A DNA stretch of 64,000 bases from the NCBI GenBank assembly GCA_964479535.1, contig CAYZMM010000028.1, forward strand, positions 1-64,000, read 5' to 3'. Below are positions 1-7,169 of this stretch, one piece after another. This DNA is from S015-6 sp964479535. GTDB lineage: Bacteria > Desulfobacterota > DSWW01. The position numbers and the translations under genes are program-made. The notes under the pieces were generated by a model, which was not told the origin of the DNA, ran no database searches, and saw only the letters and a program-made list of their open reading frames with translations. Within the stretch, counting starts at the first letter, position 1; each line of letters starts with the position of its first letter.

Positions 1-181
1 TTCATTTTTGGAAAATGAACTCTACTCCGCCCAAAAGGCGGTAAACTCGGGCTAGGAGAAAGGGCCCATCCGCCTGGCGGAGGCTGTTGACAAAGTCGTG
101 TGTGTGTGAAATGTTTAGGACCAACCGGTCCGTCCTAGTTTTCCCATGCAACGACCTGTCCAGCCCTTTGAGGAGGAAATC
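1..181. promoter_or_regulatory. Left-edge leader with three short inverted repeats
   Basis: No coding region is visible here. The leader of the molybdopterin oxidoreductase gene holds three perfect short inverted repeats: TTCATTTT-tgg-AAAATGAA at 1-19, CCGCC-caaaa-GGCGG at 28-42 and TCCGCC-t-GGCGGA at 69-81. A TTGACA box at 87-92 has no convincing -10 partner at 16-18 bp. The repeats could be operators or small RNA hairpins, but the sequence alone does not decide. A strong Shine-Dalgarno (AGGAGG, 171-176) closes the region. Confidence 0.35.
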
Positions 182-2422
182 ATGTCCTGGAAAGTGACGA
201 GTTGCGCGCTCTGCGCCCAGAACTGCGGCCTGGAAGTCCAAGTGGAGAACAACAGGATCCTCAAGGTCCGCCCGGACAAGAACAATCCGAGGAGTGAGGG
301 CTACGTCTGCCGGAAGGGGCTGAATATCGCGTACCACACCCACAACGCGGACCGGGTCCTCTATCCCATGAAGAAGGTGGGGGACGGGTTCGAGCGGATC
401 TCATGGGACCAGGCGATCGGCGAGATCGCCGAAAAGCTCAAGGGCATCCTGGGTGAGCACGGGCCCCGTTCCCTGGCGTGGGTGATCAGCGGACAGGGTT
501 GCCACATGGGCATCCCCTTTCTGGGCCGATTCGGTGAGATGCTCGGCTCCCAGTACAACTACACGGCCCTGGGCCAGGAACACACGGGGCGGTACTGGGC
601 CCACGGGGTCACCCTGGGCAACCAGGGCGTCATGTTCACCAAGGATCTCGCGAACACGGACATGCTGGTGGTTCACGGGTGGAATCCCGTGATGAGCCAC
701 CAGACGCCCCAGGCCCGCCGCAAGATCACGAAGTTCTCGAAAGACCCGGAGAAGCTGCTCGTCGTGATCGATCCCCGGGTCTCGGAAACCGCGAAGTATG
801 CGGATATCCACCTGGCCCTGCGGCCGGGAACCGACGGTCTTCTGCTCAAGTCCATGATCTTCATTCTTCTCGAAGAAGGCTGGTACGACAAGGAATACGT
901 GGAGAAGCACGTGAACGGGCTGGACCGGGTGATGCCCTGGTTCGAGGGGTTCGATGTGAAGGCGGCGCTCAAGGTCTGTGAGCTCGAATACGACCAGGTG
1001 GTGGACCTCTGCCGGAAGTTAACGGAGCGGCGCTGGTGCCTGGCCGATGATCTCGGCGTCCTGATGGGCCGGCACAGCACGCTGCTTTCCTACCTCATCG
1101 TTGTGCTGCTGGCACTGGCGGGCAGGATCTGCAGACCCGGGGGCAACTATTTCCCCGGCCAGTTCCTCATGCAGCCCCCCCACTCCGACCCGGACGATCC
1201 GAATACCTGGCGGACCCAGACGACGGACATCCCGGCCATTCAGGGAATGTTTCCGCCCAATGTGATGCCGGAAGAAATCCTGAACGACCATCCCGACCGC
1301 CTCCGGGCCGTGATCACCCAGAACGCGAACCCCCTGCGGTCCTATGCGGACACCACGGCCTACGAAGAGGCCTTCGCCAAGCTCGAGCTGCTGGTGACTA
1401 CCGAGATCGCCATGAGCGAAACCGCGGCCCTTTCCCACTACGTTCTTCCTTCCAAGTCGGCTTACGAGTCCTGGGACTCGACGATCTTCTCCATGCACTT
1501 CCCGGAAGTCTACTTTCAGATGCGGCGGCCGGTCGTGGAGCCCGAGGGAGAGCAGCTCGAGGCCGGCGAGATCTACACGCGCCTTGCGGAGGCTATGGGG
1601 CTCGTTCCCGAGCTGCCCGATTCGCTCTTTCAAGCGGCTGAAAGCGGGGACGGAAAGCGATACAGGGACACCCTGATGGCGTACGTGATGGAGAATCCGT
1701 CCAGCGCCGGTGCCCTGCCCTTCATCGTCGCGAAGACCCTTGGCAAGTCCATGGGATCCTCCCATCTGGCCGCTCTTTGCGCCATCCTGCAAGTGAGATC
1801 CGAGACGCTCATGGCAGAAGCGGAACGAGCCGGTTTTGCCATGGGGCCGGACCAGGGCCTCGAGATGTTTCAGGCGATCCTGGACAGGCCCGAAGGCGTG
1901 CGGGTGGGTGTCGTGGATCCGGAGAAGAACCTGGAGAACAGCCTGCGAACGTCGAGCGGCAGGATCGAGCTCTACGACGAGCAGTTCGAGGCTTGGATGA
2001 AGGAGATCGATCCGGCGAAAGAGCTGGAAGAACTCGAAAAGGACAGGAGGCAATATCCCTTCATCATGTCCGCCGGCCGACACATCGACACGAACGCCAA
2101 TACCAACATGCGGGACCCCGCCTGGAACGAGGGCAAGCGGGCCTGCACGCTGATCATGAACCCTGCGGATGCCGAAGAGCACGGCTTCCGCGACGGACAG
2201 ATGGTGCGGGTCGTTACCGAGGCCGGGCAGGAGACCATCGAGCTGGAAGTGACCGAACTCACGAGGAAGGGTTACCTCATGATGCCCCACGGCTTCGGGC
2301 TCGTCTATGACGGCGTGAAGTACGGCGCCAATGTGAACCGGCTCACCAAGAACACCCACCGGGACCGGATTGCGGCCACTCCGATTCACCGGTACGTGCC
2401 CTGCCGGGTGGAGGCGGTCTGA
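182..2422 (+). CDS. Cytoplasmic molybdopterin (Mo/W) oxidoreductase, DMSO reductase superfamily
   Basis: This 746-aa protein begins with the [4Fe-4S] motif C8-x2-C11-x3-C15-x27-C43, followed by the bis-MGD-binding molybdopterin domains and a C-terminal dinucleotide-binding domain (about residues 630-740, with a MNPADAEEHGFRDGQMVRV stretch). It has no Tat or Sec signal, so it should act in the cytoplasm. The ATG at 182 is chosen over one at 146 because AGGAGG lies 5 bp before it and the FeS motif then sits at the N terminus. No partner FeS or membrane subunit lies beside it, as is also the case for acetylene-hydratase-like and some formate-dehydrogenase-like members. The substrate and the metal ligand cannot be assigned from sequence. 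The family call is secure; the reaction is unknown. Confidence 0.85.
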   Translation: MSWKVTSCALCAQNCGLEVQVENNRILKVRPDKNNPRSEGYVCRKGLNIAYHTHNADRVLYPMKKVGDGFERISWDQAIGEIAEKLKGILGEHGPRSLAWVISGQGCHMGIPFLGRFGEMLGSQYNYTALGQEHTGRYWAHGVTLGNQGVMFTKDLANTDMLVVHGWNPVMSHQTPQARRKITKFSKDPEKLLVVIDPRVSETAKYADIHLALRPGTDGLLLKSMIFILLEEGWYDKEYVEKHVNGLDRVMPWFEGFDVKAALKVCELEYDQVVDLCRKLTERRWCLADDLGVLMGRHSTLLSYLIVVLLALAGRICRPGGNYFPGQFLMQPPHSDPDDPNTWRTQTTDIPAIQGMFPPNVMPEEILNDHPDRLRAVITQNANPLRSYADTTAYEEAFAKLELLVTTEIAMSETAALSHYVLPSKSAYESWDSTIFSMHFPEVYFQMRRPVVEPEGEQLEAGEIYTRLAEAMGLVPELPDSLFQAAESGDGKRYRDTLMAYVMENPSSAGALPFIVAKTLGKSMGSSHLAALCAILQVRSETLMAEAERAGFAMGPDQGLEMFQAILDRPEGVRVGVVDPEKNLENSLRTSSGRIELYDEQFEAWMKEIDPAKELEELEKDRRQYPFIMSAGRHIDTNANTNMRDPAWNEGKRACTLIMNPADAEEHGFRDGQMVRVVTEAGQETIELEVTELTRKGYLMMPHGFGLVYDGVKYGANVNRLTKNTHRDRIAATPIHRYVPCRVEAV

Positions 2423-2763
2423 CCTTTCTCATCGCGGGCAACTCTTCATTCAGACAGCCCGGGGGGCAGCCAAAAGGCTGGACCCATCGCTTTCCGAGGA
2501 CTCGCTTCCCTTGCGGCGATGTTCTCTGCCTCCGTGACGACAGACCCCCCGACCACGGGCCAGCATTGGCGGGTTCCGGTCCATTGCTGATAATGTGCGG
2601 CAAGTAGGTCCTGAACGTTGCCTCGGACGATGCACGTAGCATCACCGGCCAGGCGGTGAACGTCTGCGCGGGATCGGTGTTCCACTCGATTCAAGTCATT
2701 TGCATTTTGTCCGACAGGTAAATAGAAACAGGGGGGGTAGGACGCACCACAGAAGGATCTCAC
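2423..2763. other. Intergenic stretch without a recognised gene
   Basis: These 341 bases lie between the molybdopterin oxidoreductase stop and the racemase start. No reading frame has family resemblance and no tRNA, riboswitch core or terminator with a T-run was recognised. A small hairpin (CAGCC-aaaa-GGCTG) lies near 2468-2482 without a following T-tract. An AAGGA Shine-Dalgarno precedes the next gene. The stretch could hold a promoter for that gene, but none stands out. Confidence 0.4.
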
Positions 2764-3579
2764 ATGAATCGATTCATCGGACTCCTCGACTCCGGTATGG
2801 GCGGTCTCACCGTCCTGAACCAGATCATCAAGTCCCTGCCCCAAGAAAACACGGTCTATTTCGGCGATATGGGCAGGACACCCTACGGATCGAGATCCCC
2901 CGAGGTGATCCAGCGGTATTCCGAACAGATCGTCCGATATCTTATAGAGAACTACGACTGCAAGTTGATCGTGGTCGCCTGCCACACCGTCTCCGCCACG
3001 AGCCTCGACCACCTGGCCCGGATCTCTCCGGTCCCGACGGTGGGCGTGATCGAGTCCATACCCCGGAGGGCCCTCGAGGTCACGAAGACGGGCAGGATCG
3101 GTGTCATCGGCACGCGGAGCACCATTCGGAGCGGGGTCTACCAGGAGAGGCTCTCTGAGCTGGACCCCTCGGTCAAGGTGTACGCACAGGACTGTCCTCT
3201 GTTCATTCACCTGGTCGAGGAGGGCTGGGCAAAGGAGCCGGCCACGCGCATGATCGTAGCGGAGTATCTCGCGAACCTGAAACACGCGAAGATCGACACC
3301 CTCATCCTGGCGTGTACGCACTATCCGATTCTCAGAGGCACGATTCGGGACTACATGGGGGAGGAGGTGGTGATCATCGATCCTTCTGTCGAGTGTGTCA
3401 AGCACATCGAGGCGGAGCTTTCCAGGGAGAATCGGCTGAACCGGGACAATTACCCGGAGCGGATCTACCTGGTGACCGACAATCCGGACTTGTTCCGATC
3501 CTCCGGCGAGAGGTACCTGGACCGGAAGATCCACCAGGTGCGGCTCGTGGACATCGGAGATCTGGAACACGGCGGATAG
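2764..3579 (+). CDS. murI: Glutamate racemase family protein
   Basis: This 271-aa protein has the aspartate/glutamate racemase architecture, with the DSGMGG motif (D9-S10), FGDMGRTPYG around 34-42 and the two catalytic cysteines at C73 (VACHTVSA) and C184 (LACTHYPIL). Glutamate racemase makes D-glutamate for peptidoglycan in the cytoplasm. Length is normal for MurI. One oddity is that the first cysteine motif reads C-H-T where the family normally has C-N-T; that Asn contacts the substrate carboxylate in known structures. The protein could therefore be a true MurI with a variant pocket or a racemase with another substrate. AAGGA lies 6 bp before the ATG. The next gene follows after 10 bp, suggesting cotranscription with gdhA. 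Confidence 0.82.
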   Translation: MNRFIGLLDSGMGGLTVLNQIIKSLPQENTVYFGDMGRTPYGSRSPEVIQRYSEQIVRYLIENYDCKLIVVACHTVSATSLDHLARISPVPTVGVIESIPRRALEVTKTGRIGVIGTRSTIRSGVYQERLSELDPSVKVYAQDCPLFIHLVEEGWAKEPATRMIVAEYLANLKHAKIDTLILACTHYPILRGTIRDYMGEEVVIIDPSVECVKHIEAELSRENRLNRDNYPERIYLVTDNPDLFRSSGERYLDRKIHQVRLVDIGDLEHGG

Positions 3580-3589
3580 AGGAGATTGC

Positions 3590-4870
3590 ATGGCTGCCAA
3601 CGACACCCTTCCGTCCCAGCAGGCCAAGACGTCCGTCTTCTGGCAACGTGCCCGGTCCCAGTTTCACGCCACCGCGGATCTGCTCGACCTGAACGAGTCC
3701 TGTCGAGAGGTGCTCGGCAACTGTCGCCGTGTCGTCTCGGTCCATTGCCCGGTTCGGATGGACGACGGCGTCATCCGCTCCTTCAGAGGCTACCGGGCTC
3801 AGCACAGCAACCACCGGGGCCCCTTCAAAGGGGGCATCCGCTACCACCCGGAGGCGACCCAGGGGGAAGTCATGGCCCTGGCCATGCTCATGAGCTGGAA
3901 GTGCGCGGTCGTCAACGTACCCTTCGGCGGCGGCAAAGGAGGCATCGTCTGCGACCCCCAGCAGATGAGCCCCGGGGAGATCGAGCGGCTCACCCGTCGG
4001 TACACGAAGGAGTTGATGCCGGTGATCGGTCCGGAGACCGACATCCCAGCACCGGACGTGAACACGAACGCCCAGGTCATGGCCTGGATTCACGACACCT
4101 ATGCCGTGGAGGTGGGCAGCACCTCCCTCGGTGTGGTGACGGGAAAACCGGTCAGCCTGGGAGGGTCGGTGGGCCGCCAGGACGCCACCAGCCGAGGTTG
4201 CTTCTTCACCTGCCTGAAGTCCCTCCCCATGTTTGATCTGACCATCGACAAGGCGGGTCTCGTCGTACAGGGCTTCGGCAATGCGGGCTACCACATGTGC
4301 AGGCTGTGGAGTGAGGGGGGAGGCAAGGTCCTTGCCGTGTCGACCAGCCGGGGTGGAGTCTACAACGAGAAGGGGCTGGACGTCGAAGCGGCCAAGACCC
4401 ATTACATCGAGCATGGCGATCTGCTCGAATTCAAGGGAGGAGAGCAGATCACGAACCGGGAACTGCTCTCCCTCGAATGCGAGGTGCTCTGTCCCGCCGC
4501 CCTGGAGGGGGCGATCACCGAGGCGAATGCCGCGGCCGTTCGCGCAAGGATCATCGCCGAGGCGGCAAACGGACCGACCACGGCGGAAGCGGACGCGATC
4601 CTGAGGGAGAAGGGCGTCTTCGTGATCCCGGACATTCTGGCCAACGCAGGCGGTGTTTCGGTTTCCTACTTCGAGTGGGTTCAGGGCTTGACGAACTTCT
4701 TCTGGAAGGAGGCGGACGTGCATGCCCGCCTCAAGGAGATCATGGACGAGGCCTTCGATTCCGTGCTCGAAGAGAGCAGGAAACGGGACCTCACGATGCG
4801 TGAAGCGGCCATGGCCCTGGCCGTCTCCCGCGTTGCCGACGCCTTCGAGACACGGGGCCTCTGGCCCTAG
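3590..4870 (+). CDS. gdhA: Glutamate dehydrogenase (Glu/Leu/Phe/Val dehydrogenase family)
   Basis: This 426-aa hexameric-type glutamate dehydrogenase interconverts glutamate with 2-oxoglutarate and ammonia using NAD(P). Visible hallmarks are PFKGGIRYHP (78-87), the catalytic-lysine region PFGGGKGGI (111-119), a conserved GPETDIPAPDV segment and the nucleotide-binding GFGNAG turn near 225. Its length matches the roughly 420-residue bacterial/archaeal class. Cofactor preference is not decided here. GAGGAG lies 6 bp before the ATG. It follows the racemase by 10 bp, so one transcript may supply D-glutamate formation and glutamate turnover. The C terminus reads into a 30-bp gap convergent with the AOR gene. 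Confidence 0.93.
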   Translation: MAANDTLPSQQAKTSVFWQRARSQFHATADLLDLNESCREVLGNCRRVVSVHCPVRMDDGVIRSFRGYRAQHSNHRGPFKGGIRYHPEATQGEVMALAMLMSWKCAVVNVPFGGGKGGIVCDPQQMSPGEIERLTRRYTKELMPVIGPETDIPAPDVNTNAQVMAWIHDTYAVEVGSTSLGVVTGKPVSLGGSVGRQDATSRGCFFTCLKSLPMFDLTIDKAGLVVQGFGNAGYHMCRLWSEGGGKVLAVSTSRGGVYNEKGLDVEAAKTHYIEHGDLLEFKGGEQITNRELLSLECEVLCPAALEGAITEANAAAVRARIIAEAANGPTTAEADAILREKGVFVIPDILANAGGVSVSYFEWVQGLTNFFWKEADVHARLKEIMDEAFDSVLEESRKRDLTMREAAMALAVSRVADAFETRGLWP

Positions 4871-4900
4871 AAAATCCGGCCCGGGATCAACCCCCGTCCG

Positions 4901-6763
4901 CTAGTCCAGTCCCTGAAGGCCGAGCTTCTCCAGGGCCCGCCGGGTGGGCACGCCCGTCTCCGGGTCCCAGTCCCACTCACGGTAGTAGTCATCGACCATC
5001 TTTTCGGTCTCTTCGACCGTGAGAGGCACCTCGGTCACGTAGTCCTGGAAGCCGCGGTCGCCGAACCATTTCTCGGGGAGCACTTCCTGGTCTTCCCGGT
5101 GGAACCCCTCGCGGAGGTTCGCGAGCCGCAGGAGCGTCCAGCCTCGGTCGGCTCGCTCCCTGAGGTCTGCCAGGGACGTCTCGATTCCGGTGACCGCCTC
5201 GTAGGCCTGGGCACAGAAGGATGCGCTGTAGAAGCGATTGATCTGAGCGCGGGCACAGATCCCCAGGGAGCCGAGGATCGCGAACCACCGGTGCGAATGC
5301 CGCAAGAGGCCCCCGACGCGAAGCCCCGAGGGTTCTCCCGTGTCACCCTTAGGAAGGAGCCCTGCAACCTCCTCCTCGAGTACACCCATTCTGTCCAGAT
5401 GTCCGGGGAACACCTCGAGGGGCCTTCGCGCGAAGTAGGTGGGGGACCCGCTGGAACCGACGTGGGGACCCCTGGGATCCAGGACCTGGCCGAGCTCCAT
5501 GGAGCCGAAGAGGTGCCAGGGCAGGGCCGCCCCGGGCCCGGCGTAGGGGTGCATGCCCTTGACCAGAGCGGGAGCAAGATCCGCCGCCTTTTGACCGAAT
5601 TCCTCGATGACGGCCCGGAACCCCTCCGCCAGGACGGCCCCCAGGCCTTCCCGACGAGCGATCCTGTCGGCCCAGACCTCCATCGAGGCGAGTGACTCCA
5701 CCCGGATTTCAGGCTCGACCGCCTCCGGCGGGATCAGCCCGTTGGCTGCGAGGTCTCTGGCAAAGACCATGAGGCCCATGAACTCGAACATGTCCAGACC
5801 GTAATCGTCCAGATCCGCGATGAGCTTGACCGCTTCCCGGTAATCCTTCATCCCGTAGATGACCGGGGTGAAGAGGTTGATGGCCGAGCTGGAGCAGACC
5901 ACCTCCCCTTTGAACGCCCCGTCCCGTATCTCCACCACGTCCTTGCACCCGATCGGGCACGAAACACAGGCCACGCGTCTACGCTTGATCTTCAGATAGG
6001 TCTCCTTCTCCACAAAGGGGAAGGAGTTGATGAGCCCCATCTCCTGCCAGTCCTTGAGATGGGGATAGGATCTCATCCTTTCGAAGATTGCGTTCTTGAG
6101 GTCCCTGTACCCCTTCCGATCCGCCACCGAGATGCCCAGGGAGCCCCGGGCCACGACAGCCTTCAGGTTCTTCGACCCCATGACGGCCCCGAAACCGCCT
6201 CGCCCGAGGGTGGCGATCCGGTCGACGTAGGCCATGGAGAATTTCACCTGGTTCTCGCCGCCCTGGCCGATGGCCAGCACGCCGGCCGGCCTTCCGTGTT
6301 CCTGCCAAAGGGCCTCGCAGGTGGCCGCCACACCGAGTCCCCAGAGGGCCGACGCATCCCGGAGGGACACCTGATCGTCCAGGATCTCGAGAACCACCGG
6401 CCGATCGGACCGGCCCTTGATCAGAACCAGGTCGTATCCGGCGTTCTTGAGCATGCAGGAGAAGGTGACGCCCCCGGCACCGCTCCATCCGATGGTACGG
6501 CTCGTCGGCAGCTTCGTGATCGAAAAGAGGCGGGACGTGGCAGGCAGATCCGTGCCCACGAGTGCACCCGTTCCGAGGACGATCGGGTTCTCCGGGTCCA
6601 GTGGCTCGGTGCCGGGCTCCATGTTTTCGTATGCCAGCCTCACGGAAAGACCCAGCCCACCGATGAAGTCCCGGGCAAGCTCCGGATCGAGAGGCTCCTT
6701 CGTGATCCTGCGCCGGGTCAGGTCGACCACCAGCACCGTCCCCGCATATCCGCCCAAGGTCAT
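4901..6763 (-). CDS. Aldehyde:ferredoxin oxidoreductase (tungsten-type)
   Basis: This 620-aa AOR-family enzyme opens with the typical N-terminal domain (GGYAGTVLVVDL, IGGLGLSVRL). It carries the four cluster ligands C266-x2-C269-x3-C273 (CVSCPIGC) and C503 (LGSLGICARAQ), as expected for a W-bis-pterin enzyme with one [4Fe-4S] cluster. AORs oxidise aldehydes to acids, passing electrons to ferredoxin, or run in reverse on acids. The ATG at 6763 overlaps the preceding ferredoxin stop by 4 bp (ATGA), marking a coupled pair. A longer reading frame up to 6838 exists, but its extra residues are out-of-frame ferredoxin sequence. The exact aldehyde substrate is unknown. Confidence 0.93.
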   Translation of the reverse strand: MTLGGYAGTVLVVDLTRRRITKEPLDPELARDFIGGLGLSVRLAYENMEPGTEPLDPENPIVLGTGALVGTDLPATSRLFSITKLPTSRTIGWSGAGGVTFSCMLKNAGYDLVLIKGRSDRPVVLEILDDQVSLRDASALWGLGVAATCEALWQEHGRPAGVLAIGQGGENQVKFSMAYVDRIATLGRGGFGAVMGSKNLKAVVARGSLGISVADRKGYRDLKNAIFERMRSYPHLKDWQEMGLINSFPFVEKETYLKIKRRRVACVSCPIGCKDVVEIRDGAFKGEVVCSSSAINLFTPVIYGMKDYREAVKLIADLDDYGLDMFEFMGLMVFARDLAANGLIPPEAVEPEIRVESLASMEVWADRIARREGLGAVLAEGFRAVIEEFGQKAADLAPALVKGMHPYAGPGAALPWHLFGSMELGQVLDPRGPHVGSSGSPTYFARRPLEVFPGHLDRMGVLEEEVAGLLPKGDTGEPSGLRVGGLLRHSHRWFAILGSLGICARAQINRFYSASFCAQAYEAVTGIETSLADLRERADRGWTLLRLANLREGFHREDQEVLPEKWFGDRGFQDYVTEVPLTVEETEKMVDDYYREWDWDPETGVPTRRALEKLGLQGLD

Positions 6764-6999
6764 GACGTCCCCCCTTCCGCTCGTTTCTCGAGCGCCCCGT
6801 ACAGGCAGTTGTCCGCGCAGAGCCCGCACGCGACACACTCCTCACCGAACCGAATCGCACAGTCCACGCCTGAGAATTCCACACGCACCCTCGCCGCAGA
6901 GGGGTTGAACGATTTCCGGTAGGCGTACGAGCAGGCGAGCTGGCAACGCAGGCAACCCGTACACTTCGCATCATCCGTGATTATCCTGTATTTCGACAA
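6760..6999 (-). CDS. 2x[4Fe-4S] ferredoxin, electron-transfer partner of the AOR
   Basis: This 79-aa ferredoxin has two four-cysteine motifs, CTGCLRCQLAC (residues 13-23) and CVACGLCADNC near 54-64, separated by a linker of about 30 residues with one extra Cys, as in AOR- and HycB-type electron-transfer subunits. The start codon is TTG, supported by AGGAGG placed 6 bp upstream and by the cysteine motif lying directly behind it. It ends with a 4-bp overlap into the AOR gene, so the two should be translated together and form a redox pair in the cytoplasm. The context supports a dedicated subunit rather than a general ferredoxin. Confidence 0.88.
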   Translation of the reverse strand: MSKYRIITDDAKCTGCLRCQLACSYAYRKSFNPSAARVRVEFSGVDCAIRFGEECVACGLCADNCLYGALEKRAEGGTS

Positions 7000-7098
7000 G
7001 ATCCCCTCCTCTTGCTCCAGCCCTGTGCGCCGACTTCCTTGGCCACTGGCTGTTCGCTTCCCTCCCTGCCACAGCCTCTCTCAGGTCAGGGGGCTTGG

Positions 7099-7163
7099 GA
7101 CCTGATCCCCGACCCCTGATCCCTGACCCCTCTGCCCTTTGTCCTTTGCCTTTCCCCTTTCGC
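7099..7163. repeat. Low-complexity CCTGATCCC / CCTTTG-type short repeats
   Basis: The gap between the EF-G stop and the ferredoxin gene holds two adjoining simple patterns: near-copies of CCTGACCCC/CCTGATCCC (7101-7129), then CCTTTG-spaced units (7134-7163). The second is the reverse-complement style of the GGACAAAGGTCAAAGG repeat at 20524-20553. No protein or RNA function is evident. Confidence 0.6.
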
Positions 7164-7169
7164 CTTCTG

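Noticed and set aside
1019..2389. Long open frames opposite the molybdopterin oxidoreductase gene and many other genes
   Set aside because: They are shadow frames from high GC content, with no family motifs, and they overlap secure genes entirely.
2423..2763. Cyclic-di-GMP-type riboswitch on either strand
   Set aside because: A few GC stems and CGCAAG-like bits are present, but the conserved GEMM core sequences are not.
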